In this document: positions 10,954 through 22,375 of the stretch, piece by piece
Position numbering within the stretch: the first letter of the stretch is position 1
Layout: the number at the start of each line of letters is the position of its first letter
Program-made: the position numbers and the translations under genes
The notes under the pieces: generated by a model
What the model saw: the letters and a program-made list of their open reading frames with translations, nothing else
Told to the model about the DNA's origin: nothing
The model's database searches: none
From: Allodiplogaster sudhausi
Lineage: Eukaryota > Nematoda > Chromadorea > Rhabditida > Diplogasteridae
Length of the DNA: 64,000 nt
NCBI GenBank assembly: GCA_945643635.1
Contig: CALZFC010000349.1
Coordinates: 2,674,001-2,738,000, forward strand
Direction of reading: 5' to 3'

Positions 10954-13900
10954 TTATTTCTCCATTGCCGCCCTCTCTTTCTTCATTACTGCCCTCTCTT
11001 TCTTAATTGCTGTCCTCACTGTCTTTATGGCTGCCCTCACTTTCTTCATTGCTGCCCTCTTCTTCTTGTCGTGCGGTCGTGAGCTCCCTTGCTCCGTCGT
11101 TTTCTGGTCGTCCGGCTTTCCAAGATACTCCTTCACGAACTCAAACAACTCTCTGTATATCAGCATCACGAGCTCGTTCTACGGCAACTGTCAACAATTC
11201 TATATTTTTATACACTATACTACACAGAGCAGACGATTAAACAAATTATCGAATCTTAAATAGAGATATTTTCATGATGAGGAATAAAGAGAGCTTACAC
11301 GGATGACTTGGACGGCGTTGGACGCTGCGGCGAAGTGTAATACATTCCTGCCGGTGAGGTCGACGGTGTGAAGAGAGGCTCCTTTCTCCACGAGAAGTTT
11401 CATGGCAGCCACTGAATTCGACTCCGCAGCCAGCAGCAGCGCTGTCATTCCGCGATTGTCCGCCTTGTCCAGCATGTCTGTCTTAAAAACGGGTTCCCTT
11501 CATAGCTGCCTTTATAATAAAACAATTATTTTAATGAGTTAAACATAATTTAAGAAATTTAAAAATTATGATGTAATCATTTAAATGATAACATGAATTA
11601 TATTCCATTGTTCACATTTTCCACCTGGCAGTGTTGTGAGAACGGACATTTTTGTGAAGAAGGTACTCGATGATATGGACATGATTCCGCTTGGCAGCCT
11701 CATGAAGTGGCAGAACTGCGTCATCGGTCGCAGTGGCCACGTCCATGTTGGCAATCTCCACCAGACACTTCACCACATCCAGATACCCTCTCTCCACGGC
11801 GACATGCAGGAGGCGCTCGCATCTGCACGTAATTTGCAGCAGCAGCGCCGTAATTTCGCGGTTGTTCTTTATGTCCAGCATTGCATTCTTCAAATGTGTT
11901 CTTTACATATATGCATTATAATTAAAAAAAACTATTTAAATGATGTAAAAATAATTAAAGAAAGTTAAATATTATGACGTAATCATTTAAATGATTAAAT
12001 TTATTATACTCCGCTGTTCTCTTTTATACCTGGCAGTGTTGTTAGAACGGACATTTTTGAGAAGAAGGTTCTTGATGACATCGACGGGATTACGCTTGGC
12101 AGCCTCGTGAAGTGGCAGACCTTCGTCATCGATCGCAGTTGCCATGTCCATTTTGGCAATCTCCACCAGACACTTCATCACTTCCAGATACCCTCCAATA
12201 GCGGCGACATGCAGGAGGTTTCTGCACACAATTTCACGCAGCAGCTCCGTCTTTCTGCGGTTGTCCTCTATGCCCAGCATTGCTGCCTTAAAACGTGTTT
12301 TCTACATATCTGAGTTTATAATTTAAAAAAATATTTATATGAGTCATACATAATTAAAGAATGTTTTAACATTCTTTAATTATGTATGACTATTATGATG
12401 TAATCATTTAAACGACTAAATTTATTATATTCCGTTGTTCTCATTTTCCACCTGGCAGTGTTGTTAGAACGGACATTTTTGAGAAGAAGGTTCTTGATTA
12501 CATCGACGGGATTACGCTTGACAACCAACTGGCGGGAATAAGAGGCAGTCGCGGCCCTTTAGTCCAATTAGCACCCATTTTCACTAAGGGATGAAAATTA
12601 CAGAAGTTAGCGAGAGAAGAAAAAAAACAATGAAATAACTTGTCTAGAATCTCCTTGTTGTCCGCTGCCTCCTCGTGAGATGAAGGAGTTAGAGTCTCCT
12701 GGTTGTTCGCCGCCTCCACGCTAGATGAAGGGGTTAGAGTCTCCTCGATGTTCGCTGCCTCCTCGCGAGATGAAGGGGTTAGAGTCTCCTCGTTGTTCGC
12801 TGCCTCCTTACGAGCTGAAGGGGTCGATGTTTCATTTACTGAAAGTCTGTTTGCGCAATATCAACAAAGAATGGCCGACTAAAAAGTGAACAAAACCATA
12901 AGTGAGGACGGCCTTGACAACTTCTGCATGGCCATTTCTCACTGCGTAGTAGAAGGGCGTGTTCCTCAAATATATTCTCATTTTCCAAGTGAGACACTAT
13001 ATTTAAAATTCCAGAAGTAAAGTGAATTGAAAATAATTCGACACCCGTGATCGTCAAAGGTATTTAGATCGCTGTATGGTAAGAGAATGTTAACGACATC
13101 GACTGTCCCGTAGAGACAAGCAGTCATCAAGGGACTCATACCATTCTTGTTTTTCTTGTTCGCGATCTAGAAAGGAATGAAGCTGATTAGGACAAAGTGA
13201 ATGAAGAGTGAGCCGAAAGTACTCCGAGATAAGATAAGTAAAATGAGCTTCAAACCATGGATTTTGCGTCTTTCTCCAAACGATATATTTCCAAAAGAGC
13301 TTGATTCAAAAGATCATTCAACTCCTCCACGATCTGGAAAGGAGTGAGGTTGATGGGGACAAAGTGAATGGAGAATGACCCAAAAGTATTTCCAGATGAG
13401 AGAAAAAAAGATAAGCTTCTAACCTTGGAATATTTGCCTTTCTTTCTTTCCTTCTCCTCAATAGCTGTGGTCAAAAGATTTTTTATCTCCTTCATGATCT
13501 GGAAATGAGTGAGGCTGATGGGGACACAGTGAATGAATAGTGACTCAAAAGTGCAAAAGAAAATTAAAGACGAGCTTCAAACCTTGCAGTTTGCGGTTTT
13601 CTGGTCATTATCTTCCTCCACAAGAATTGCCGTGCCTTCCGAGTAGCCTTTCATTGCAGCAAAGTGTAAGGGAGTTTGTTGGTAGAAAGGGTCTTGTGCA
13701 TCGACCAGTCTAAATTTTTATAGCTTGTAGAGATTAAAAAAAACTACAGATTGGGTAACAAAAACTGCACTTTAACTGTCTAGTCCATCAAGTAAAACAA
13801 AAAAGTAACGTGCAGCTTGCTATCTGATTGAAAGTGTATAAATGATCGCTTCGTACGAATTCTTTTCGCAGAGAAGTTTGATAATTTCATTTGTGCGCAC

Positions 13901-14620
13901 CGTTGCATTATGCTGACCACTCGCTTGCTTATCTTCAATTATTCAATTCATATTTATGCTTGAGGTATTACTTGTGAAAAGGTTCAGTAAAAGGTGTCAA
14001 AATAATTTAGATATTAGTTAATGATTGCAAAGAGTTTTTGTTCAACCAACTTTGATCCTTGTTGAAGTATTTGGTGGCGTAGTGAAGGGGTCTGAGGCCT
14101 TCTTTATCCTCCGCATTCGGATCTGCTTTATTCTCCAGAAGAGTCTTCACAACTTCTAAGCTCATAAAGCGACAAGCGTAGTGAAGAGCTGTCAGCTAAA
14201 TATCTTGTTATAATACGCTTATTGTTTAAATTATAATACGTTAGAAAGGACAAAAAAAAGATTTCTCATCTGTTCTCCATGCGTGTGCATAAGAAAGTAC
14301 GTATGTATATGAATATCTGCGTAATGCTATTATGTCAAATGTTGCACATAGCCATCGTCTTTGAGATCGACTGCGGAAGGGTATTTATCGATGATGTCCT
14401 TCACTTTTTTCCAGTAGTTATCCTTCGCGGCCTAATAATGACACATCTGGTAAAACGACATTATATCCACCCCGTTAAGAAACAAAAAAAGTCGACGTTG
14501 GCACTCTAGAAAACAAAAATGGAAAGCATTAAACGACAAAAAGGATCGTACCTCACATAGATCACGCGTAATTTTGGCATCATTTATGGGAACGACGATC
14601 TTCCCATCGTCCGGATTCAT
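10954..14620 (-). CDS. Ankyrin-repeat protein gene, left-arm copy
   Basis: Mirror copy of the gene at 16912-20580, transcribed outward (right to left). The start codon is at 14620 (MNPDDGKIVVPINDAK) and the stop at 10954. All exon sequences and splice sites described for the right-arm copy are present here in reverse, including three ankyrin exon copies at about 11272-12280, a 15-residue repeat region near 12640-12830 and a lysine-rich C-terminal repeat at 10954-11060. Differences from the other copy are scattered substitutions and single-base indels, for example one changing the last residue of the ORF near 12498. Ankyrin repeats bind other proteins; no catalytic or membrane domain is visible. 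If the inverted duplication is real, this is a functional or recently functional paralogue. If it is an assembly artefact, only one of the two genes exists. Confidence 0.6.
12342..12391. repeat. Short perfect hairpin in ankyrin gene intron
   Basis: A 24 bp stem (AGTCATACATAATTAAAGAA and onward) with a 2-nt loop, in the intron beside a truncated ankyrin exon copy. The same hairpin occurs in the right arm at about 19142-19191. Confidence 0.8.
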
Positions 14621-14809
14621 TATCTCCTTGCTTCCTGTCGGTTCTCATGGATTCTCACCCCAATTTTGGTAGAGGTAACTTATGCTCTCGGCTTCTCCGA
14701 CATCTTTTTGATATATGCATGCTCTCTGATCTTTTTTATGAGCACCCGAAGAGTGCACGGGCTGAGAGGACAGGATCTTTTTAATCAAGATGATACTTTT
14801 TACCGTATT

Positions 14810-14935
14810 TGCGCTATAAGTATCCCTCCATTTATTAGAACCTCCTCCCCCTCTATTACTACCCCCCTATGATAATGTCATTGAAAAATATAACCCCTCC
14901 CTCCTCTTCCCCCTGCATTAATAGTATTAATAGAA
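14810..14935. repeat. Degraded copy of the C-rich MITE (left arm)
   Basis: Contains 'TACCGTATTTGCGC', 'ATTAGAACCTCCTCCCCC' and 'TTGAAAAATATAACCCCTCC', matching the family that is intact at 15561-15989. The mirrored copy is at about 16605-16725. Confidence 0.65.
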
Positions 14936-15244
14936 TTAATATTAATAATAGAAACTGGAATAGCGCTCTGAATATGCATTTTCATGTGGTTTCCGCAATA
15001 TTATCGGCCTATTTCGACCTCTGCGAACATGATTGTGAAGAATGTTTTCCATAATATGCATTATATAATATGTGTGTTTAGTGCATTTAACACCAGGCTT
15101 GGGAGAAACTGGCTCCAGCGGCTAGGACTACAAACTACAAATTTGAATGAAATTTTCGGAGCGCTTTAAATTTTTTTATAGTTTCTTGGTTTGTTTTGTT
15201 TGAGTTTCTCATTTGTTTATGTAAAAAACCGCGAATGATTTTCT

Positions 15245-15330
15245 TTAGCGGGCAAGAATATATTCCCGTTCGGGCATCGAGCTGTGATCTCGCGATTACC
15301 AGCCAAACGCTTACAATTACTCTATAGACT
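15245..15330 (-). repeat. tRNA-like (tRNA-Thr-like) segment, left arm
   Basis: Read on the minus strand: GTCTATAGAGTAATTGTAAG resembles a D-arm/box A, then an anticodon-like loop CTGGTAA, then AGCTCGATGCCCG resembling the T-arm/box B. The order matches a tRNA but the acceptor stem is not evident and box B is imperfect, so this is a tRNA-derived relic, not a tRNA gene. Confidence 0.45.
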
Positions 15331-15468
15331 TTACGATTGGACATGATGATAACTTTCTTTGGACAGCGCCTACTGCCTCACCAAGGAAGCGCCGATGCTG
15401 AATACGTTCGCTGATACTATAAAAATTGGTTCAGTGTGCTCGGAGGCATAAGTGGAAGAAGCAGATAC

Positions 15469-15469
15469 T

Positions 15470-15519
<50 letters not shown>
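15469..15519. repeat. GA microsatellite
   Basis: Nearly pure (GA)n tract with one AAAG interruption, on the left side of the palindrome spacer. A CT-rich counterpart lies at about 16035-16120. Confidence 0.95.
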
Positions 15520-15522
<3 letters not shown>

Positions 15523-15560
15523 ACGAAGGTGCAGGTGCTCTTAGCTGATGTGAGAAGAAA

Positions 15561-15989
15561 TACCGTATTTTCTCTATTAGTGCCCCTCCCTCTATTAGAA
15601 CCCCCCATCTAATAGTGCCCCCCTCTCGCAAGGGTATCGAAAAATAGTACCCCTCCCTCTAATAGAACCCCCCCCCCCTCCAATAGTGCCCCCCCCTAAT
15701 TGTCTAATAGAGACGTACATACCTGGAATCTATCCTTGAGGTATGGGATGCTCTTCCCAATGAACTATTGCAAATTCATTTAAAATCTACTTTAAAACGG
15801 ATATTCCAATGATGATTCCATTGAAGTAGAGCTATAATTCTTTGTTTTTGAGAATAAAATGTTGTTATCAAACTTATAGTCAATCACATTGAAAAACAGT
15901 ACCCCTCCCTCTAATAGAACCCACCCTCTAATAATGCCCCCCTCTCGCAGAGGTATTGAAAAATAGTACCCCCGGGAGAAAATACGGTA
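15561..15989. mobile_element. C-rich MITE flanked by TA (copy A)
   Basis: The ends are TACCGTATTTTCTCTATTAG and, at the right, a shorter complement AGAAAATACGGTA. TA lies at both outer ends, consistent with a TA target duplication as in Tc1/mariner-like elements. The inside repeats 'CTAATAGAACCCCCC' and 'TTGAAAAATAGTACCCC' and has no ORF. It is inserted in the spacer of the central foldback element. Other copies: 27271-27648 and 57684-58120. Confidence 0.8.
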
Positions 15990-16199
15990 GTTGGTCTAAC
16001 AGGGAAGTCGATGTTGCACCCTCTTTCGAATCTATCTCTCTCTCTCTTGCTCTCTCTCTCTTTCTCTTTCTCTTTCTCTTTCTCTTTTTCTTTCTCTTCT
16101 TTCTCTTTCTCTTTCTCTTTCTCAACGTATTCAGCATCGGCGCTTCCTTGGTGAGGCAGTAGGCGCTGTCCAAAGAAAGTTATCATCATGTCCAATCGT

Positions 16200-16288
16200 A
16201 AAGTCTATAGAGTAATTGTAAGCGTTTGGCTGGTAATCGCGAGATCACAGCTCGATGCCCGAACGGGAATATATTCTTGCCCGCTAAA
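16200..16288 (+). repeat. tRNA-like (tRNA-Thr-like) segment, right arm
   Basis: Mirror of the left-arm block and homologous to 59815-59880. The latter has the clearer box B, CGGTTCGATACCC. Order: box-A-like, anticodon-like loop CTGGTAA, box-B-like. A pol III promoter relic is plausible; no complete cloverleaf can be drawn. Confidence 0.45.
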
Positions 16289-16911
16289 GAAAATCATTCG
16301 CGGTTTTTTACATAAACAAATGAGAAACTCAAACAAAACAAACCAAGAAACTATAAAAAAATTTAAAGCGCTCCGAAAATTTCATTCAAATTTGTAGTTT
16401 GTAGTCCTAGCCGCTGGAGCCAGTTTCTCCCAAGCCTGGTGTTAAATGCACTAAACACACATATTATATAATGCATATTATGGAAAACATTCTTCACAAT
16501 CGTGTTCGCAGAGGTCGAAATAGGCCGATAATATTGCGGAAACCACATGAAAATGCATATTCAGAGCGCTATTCCAGTTTCTATTATTAATATTAATTCT
16601 ATTAATACTATTAATGCAGGGAGAAGAGGAGGGAGGGGTTATATTTTTCAATGACATTATCATAGGGGGGTAGTAATAGAGGGGGAGGAGGTTCTAATAA
16701 ATGGAGGGATACTTATAGCGCAAATACGGTAAAAAGTATCATCTTGATTAAAAAGATCCTGTCCTCTCAGCCCGTGCACTCTTCGGGTGCTCATAAAAAA
16801 GATCAGAGAGCATGCATATATCAAAAAGATGTCGGAGAAGCCGAGAGCATAAGTTACCTCTACCAAAATTGGGGTGAGAATCCATGAGAACCGACAGGAA
16901 GCAAGGAGATA

Positions 16912-19900
16912 ATGAATCCGGACGATGGGAAGATCGTCGTTCCCATAAATGATGCCAAAATTACGCGTGATCTATGTGAGGTACGATCCTTTTTGTCGTT
17001 TAATGCTTTCCATTTTTGTTTTCTAGAGTGCCAACGTCGACTTTTTTTGTTTCTTAACGGGGTGGATATAATGTCGTTTTACCAGATGTGTCATTATTAG
17101 GCCGCGAAGGATAACTACTGGAAAAAAGTGAAGGACATCATCGATAAATACCCTTCCGCAGTCGATCTCAAAGACGATGGCTATGTGCAACATTTGACAT
17201 AATAGCATTACGCAGATATTCATATACATACGTACTTTCTTATGCACACGCATGGAGAACAGATGAGAAATCTTTTTTTTGTCCTTTCTAACGTATTATA
17301 ATTTAAACAATAAGCGTATTATAACAAGATATTTAGCTGACAGCTCTTCACTACGCTTGTCGCTTTATGAGCTTAGAAGTTGTGAAGACTCTTCTGGAGA
17401 ATAAAGCAGATCCGAATGCGGAGGATAAAGAAGGCCTCAGACCCCTTCACTACGCCACCAAATACTTCAACAAGGATCAAAGTTGGTTGAACAAAAACTC
17501 TTTGCAATCATTAACTAATATCTAAATTATTTTGACACCTTTTACTGAACCTTTTCACAAGTAATACCTCAAGCATAAATATGAATTGAATAATTGAAGA
17601 TAAGCAAGCGAGTGGTCAGCATAATGCAACGGTGCGCACAAATGAAATTATCAAACTTCTCTGCGAAAAGAATTCGTACGAAGCGATCATTTATACACTT
17701 TCAATCAGATAGCAAGCTGCACGTTACTTTTTTGTTTTACTTGATGGACTAGACAGTTAAAGCGCAGTTTTTGTTACCCAATCTGTAGTTTTTTTTTAAT
17801 CTCTACAAGCTATAAAAATTTAGACTGGTCGATGCACAAGACCCTTTCTACCAACAAACTCCCTTACACTTTGCTGCAATGAAAGGCTACTCGGAAGGCA
17901 CGGCAATTCTTGTGGAGGAAGATAATGACCAGAAAACCGCAAACTGCAAGGTTTGAAGCTCGTCTTTAATTTTCTTTTGCACTTTTGAGTCACTATTCAT
18001 TCACTGTGTCCCCATCAGCCTCACTCATTTCCAGATCATGAAGGAGATAAAAAATCTTTTGACCACAGCTATTGAGGAGAAGGAAAGAAAGAAAGGCAAA
18101 TATTCCAAGGTTAGAAGCTTATCTTTTTTTCTCTCATCTGGAAATACTTTTGGGTCATTCTCCATTCACTTTGTCCCCATCAACCTCACTCCTTTCCAGA
18201 TCGTGGAGGAGTTGAATGATCTTTTGAATCAAGCTCTTTTGGAAATATATCGTTTGGAGAAAGACGCAAAATCCATGGTTTGAAGCTCATTTTACTTATC
18301 TTATCTCGGAGTACTTTCGGCTCACTCTTCATTCACTTTGTCCTAATCAGCTTCATTCCTTTCTAGATCGCGAACAAGAAAAACAAGAATGGTATGAGTC
18401 CCTTGATGACTGCTTGTCTCTACGGGACAGTCGATGTCGTTAACATTCTCTTACCATACAGCGATCTAAATACCTTTGACGATCACGGGTGTCGAATTAT
18501 TTTCAATTCACTTTACTTCTGGAATTTTAAATATAGTGTCTCACTTGGAAAATGAGAATATATTTGAGGAACACGCCCTTCTACTACGCAGTGAGAAATG
18601 GCCATGCAGAAGTTGTCAAGGCCGTCCTCACTTATGGTTTTGTTCACTTTTTAGTCGGCCATTCTTTGTTGATATTGCGCAAACAGACTTTCAGTAAATG
18701 AAACATCGACCCCTTCAGCTCGTAAGGAGGCAGCGAACAACGAGGAGACTCTAACCCCTTCATCTCGCGAGGAGGCAGCGAACATCGAGGAGACTCTAAC
18801 CCCTTCATCTAGCGTGGAGGCGGCGAACAACCAGGAGACTCTAACTCCTTCATCTCACGAGGAGGCAGCGGACAACAAGGAGATTCTAGACAAGTTATTT
18901 CATTGTTTTTTTTCTTCTCTCGCTAACTTCTGTAATTTTCATCCCTTAGTGAAAATGGGTGCTAATTGGACTAAAGGGCCGCGACTGCCTCTTATTCCCG
19001 CCAGTTGGTTGTCAAGCGTAATCCCGTCGATCTAATCAAGAACCTTCTTCTCAAAAATGTCCGTTCTAACAACACTGCCAGGTGGAAAATGAGAACAACG
19101 GAATATAATAAATTTAGTCGTTTAAATGATTACATCATAATAGTCATACATAATTAAAGAATGTTAAAACATTCTTTAATTATGTATGACTCATATAAAT
19201 ATTTTTTTTAATTATAAACTCAGATATGTAGAAAACACGTTTTAAGGCAGCAATGCTGGGCATAGAGGACAACCGCAGAAAGACGGAGCTGCTGCGTGAA
19301 ATTGTGTGCAGAAACCTCCTGCATGTCGCCGCTATTGGAGGGTATCTGGAAGTGATGAAGTGTCTGGTGGAGATTGCCAAAATGGACATGGCAACTGCGA
19401 TCGATGACGAAGGTCTGCCACTTCACGAGGCTGCCAAGCGTAATCCCGTCGATGTCATCAAGAACCTTCTTCTCAAAAATGTCCGTTCTAACAACACTGC
19501 CAGGTATAAAAGAGAACAGCGGAGTATAATAAATTTAATCATTTAAATGATTACGTCATAATATTTAACTTTCTTTAATTATTTTTACATCATTTAAATA
19601 GTTTTTTTTTAATTATAATGCATATATGTAAAGAACACATTTGAAGAATGCAATGCTGGACATAAAGAACAACCGCGAAATTACGGCGCTGCTGCTGCAA
19701 ATTACGTGCAGATGCGAGCGCCTCCTGCATGTCGCCGTGGAGAGAGGGTATCTGGATGTGGTGAAGTGTCTGGTGGAGATTGCCAACATGGACGTGGCCA
19801 CTGCGACCGATGACGCAGTTCTGCCACTTCACGAGGCTGCCAAGCGGAATCATGTCCATATCATCGAGTACCTTCTTCACAAAAATGTCCGTTCTCACAA

Positions 19901-20580
19901 CACTGCCAGGTGGAAAATGTGAACAATGGAATATAATTCATGTAATCATTTAAATGATTACATCATAATTTTTAAATTTCTTAAATTATGTTTAACTCAT
20001 TAAAATAATTGTTTTATTATAAAGGCAGCTATGAAGGGAACCCGTTTTTAAGACAGACATGCTGGACAAGGCGGACAATCGCGGAATGACAGCGCTGCTG
20101 CTGGCTGCGGAGTCGAATTCAGTGGCTGCCATGAAACTTCTCGTGGAGAAAGGAGCCTCTCTTCACACCGTCGACCTCACCGGCAGGAATGTATTACACT
20201 TCGCCGCAGCGTCCAACGCCGTCCAAGTCATCCGTGTAAGCTCTCTTTATTCCTCATCATGAAAATATCTCTATTTAAGATTCGATAATTTGTTTAATCG
20301 TCTGCTCTGTGTAGTATAGTGTATAAAAATATAGAATTGTTGACAGTTGCCGTAGAACGAGCTCGTGATGCTGATATACAGAGAGTTGTTTGAGTTCGTG
20401 AAGGAGTATCTTGGAAAGCCGGACGACCAGAAAACGACGGAGCAAGGGAGCTCACGACCGCACGACAAGAAGAAGAGGGCAGCAATGAAGAAAGTGAGGG
20501 CAGCCATAAAGACAGTGAGGACAGCAATTAAGAAAGAGAGGGCAGTAATGAAGAAAGAGAGGGCGGCAATGGAGAAATAA
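16912..20580 (+). CDS. Ankyrin-repeat protein gene, right-arm copy
   Basis: Exons I can support: 16912-16980 (start MNPDDGK), 17101-17184, 17337-17481, one near 17630-17715, 17824-17950, 18035-18109, 18200-18277, 18367-about 18490, about 18568-18640, about 18700-18893, a truncated ankyrin exon about 19010-19083, 19250-19502, about 19650-19911, 20055-20237 and 20350-20580 (stop TAA). Typical ankyrin signatures include LTALHYACRF, PLHYATKY, TPLHFAAMKGYSEG, GLPLHEAAKRN and GRNVLHFAAASN. Middle exons 18035-18277 encode a charged coiled-coil-like linker. About 18713-18890 encodes four copies of a 15-residue repeat (EEAANNEETLTPSSR). The C-terminus (20472-20577) is a basic 7-residue repeat (KKERAAM-like). 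No membrane segment or enzyme domain is seen. The TRPA-like gene at 30 kb begins mid-ankyrin, but the last internal donor here is in the wrong phase to join it, so I treat them as separate. Minor exon borders are uncertain. Confidence 0.62.
18713..18890 (+). repeat. 45 bp coding tandem repeat (15 aa x 4)
   Basis: Units such as GAGGAGGCAGCGAACAACGA followed by GAGACTCTAACCCCTTCATC, in frame with the ankyrin gene. The last unit is diverged. The mirrored copy is at about 12642-12820. Confidence 0.85.
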
Positions 20581-21180
20581 CGAGTAAAAACGCACATTTA
20601 TTTTATATGTGTAATTACTCATTACTTGTCGCTCCCCCTCCTTGTTTATACTCAACTCCTTTTTTTGGTACAAAGGTACTCTAAAGGGGTTTTAGTGTGC
20701 TTCACGATTTGGACACGAACAATTCCGTTCTTCAATTCATGTTGATGCCGTCTTTATATTTATTACTTATGTTTGCATTCAATTCAAGGATTCCTAAGCG
20801 ACATATCTTAAGGACATCCTCTGAGGAATTCAAAATTTCGAAGAATTTATTGTCGATAGGTTCTCGAATGTAACATTAAAACGTCTTATATGTCATGTAA
20901 ACGTGCAGAACAGACAGTGTTTAAAAAAAGAATCCTCACTTCCCTCTTTAAAAAAAACTGGGCATCATTGTATTGAGAGTACAAAAAAGTTGAACTCAAC
21001 ATTGTTTCTTACTAGATTAGTTGCATCGCACGAGTGGGTTTTATTCCGCTTGGAATGAAATATATCAAAGCTTTCTGTGAAAATTAATAATTAAATGAAA
21101 AAAAATTTTCACCATAAAATGATGAATCATGTTCATTCGTCCGAATGAATGACCCAAGATGCACAATTTATGTTTTAAGA

Positions 21181-22375
21181 CAGCCTGTCCGTAACTTGCG
21201 AGCACGGCCTGCCCTGGGGACTTTTGTTTGATTCAGCGCACGGAAATCACTTACATATCTTATTCTACTCGACGAGCTCTACAAAATGAGCCGTATTTTA
21301 GATTTTTAAAAAAATTTCTGTTCGAGATAAGCTACTGTAACTTTTTCAATACTTTTACGCATAACTTTGTTCAGATGTAGTTTTTATTCATGATTTATAT
21401 ATGTAGAAGCACAACGCTTCTGGTTCTGTCGTTTAGAATGCAGGAGACGAGGGGAAGGAGAGGGTTATCGAGGTTTATCTTCTTGAACCACAGCAACACT
21501 CACGACGCACGACACTCAACTGCTGGAAAAGCAGGAGGAAACAGGAACTCAACCGCTCTCTAGGCGGGGAACTACTCACACTGACTAGGGATAGCCTAGA
21601 ACAAACAACTATGACAAAGACTACGTGGTATAATGAACTACATATGAATATTCAATATACATATTATGAACAACCACTCACACATATGTAATGGAATGAG
21701 TGGGCGCGGGGATACCATTCGATAGCGCTTTAAAAGGGCTTCAATTTTTATCTAGGGATCGATTTCATGAAAATTGAATTTTGGTCCTAAAATACGGCCA
21801 AAATTAACACTTTACGGTCATTTGCACAACATGAAATATAGATATTAGGAAGGTGCATAACATTTCACGTTTGAAAAGTCGCTTTCAAAGAAAATTAGAG
21901 GGAGCTATTTTTTTTGCTACCGAGCCCGAAAGAGTTTCATTGGCCCTATCGGTGCTGTTACGGCTCTCAACGTTGTTCGTTGGTGACTAATTTAAAAAAA
22001 AGCGTATCAATCGAAACATTTTTGAAAAGGCATCACTCTGCATCAAGTGCGAATTTTTTTCATCTCCCCTTTTACCTTAATGAAACTAGTAAGTTCATTT
22101 TTGATTAAACCAATTACAGTTTTCAGCCACATTTTGGTGAACTCACTCATCTGCACAAGAGGAGACCTAGTTGTCGTGAAAGCGCATTAAATTTGCTACA
22201 ACATACCCTCCTTATAACGAAAATAAAGAGTAACTATTTTTGGCTATGAATCGAAAAGCAATAAAAACTCGAGACAACACTATGTACATTTGTATATTCA
22301 CAAATTCACCGCGTTCACCATGATCAGTATACCGATTCTAAATTAGAATATTTCAAAATTCCCGTAAAAAAATTA
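21181..22375. repeat. Half copy of the large foldback family (34406-36429 type)
   Basis: Starts near GACAGCCTGTCCGTAACTTG and runs through 'CGACGAGCTCTACAAAATGA', 'CGATAGCGCTTTAAAAGG' and 'CACTTTACGGTCATTTGCAC' to 'CTCGAGACAACACTATG'. These match, in order, one arm of the palindrome at 34406-36429. About 21400-21700 is extra sequence inserted in this copy. The part before 21868 is shared with the left duplication arm. Confidence 0.75.

Larger units (their letters stand above)
9675..15410. repeat. Left arm of large inverted duplication
   Basis: This arm is the reverse complement of 16123-21867, with few substitutions. Matching positions add up to about 31,532-31,540, so the axis is near 15,767. 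The arm holds a complete ankyrin gene copy (- strand), part of a foldback element (9700-10350) and half of the central tRNA-like element. The outer boundary coincides with the right end of the palindrome at 8286-9674. Confidence 0.93.
14920..16620. repeat. Central foldback element with tRNA-like arms
   Basis: The axis of the large palindrome is itself a foldback element homologous to the one at 58829-60286. Both contain, in the same order, an ATTAAT-rich start, 'TGGAATAGCGC', a segment ending 'GTTTGAGTTTCTCATT', a tRNA-like block, 'TTTCTTTGGACAGCG', and then GA/CT microsatellite before the spacer. The tRNA-like block lies at about 15245-15330 (complement strand) and 16200-16288 (+ strand). 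The spacer between arms is 15411-16122 and holds an inserted MITE. Confidence 0.75.
16123..21867. repeat. Right arm of large inverted duplication
   Basis: Reverse complement of 9675-15410. The inner end is AACGTATTCAGCATCGGCGC at 16123, and the match is lost after 'GCATAACATTT' at 21867. Beyond that point the right side continues into a foldback-element sequence (21868-22375) that the left side lacks, so the left outer boundary is the younger junction. Confidence 0.93.
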
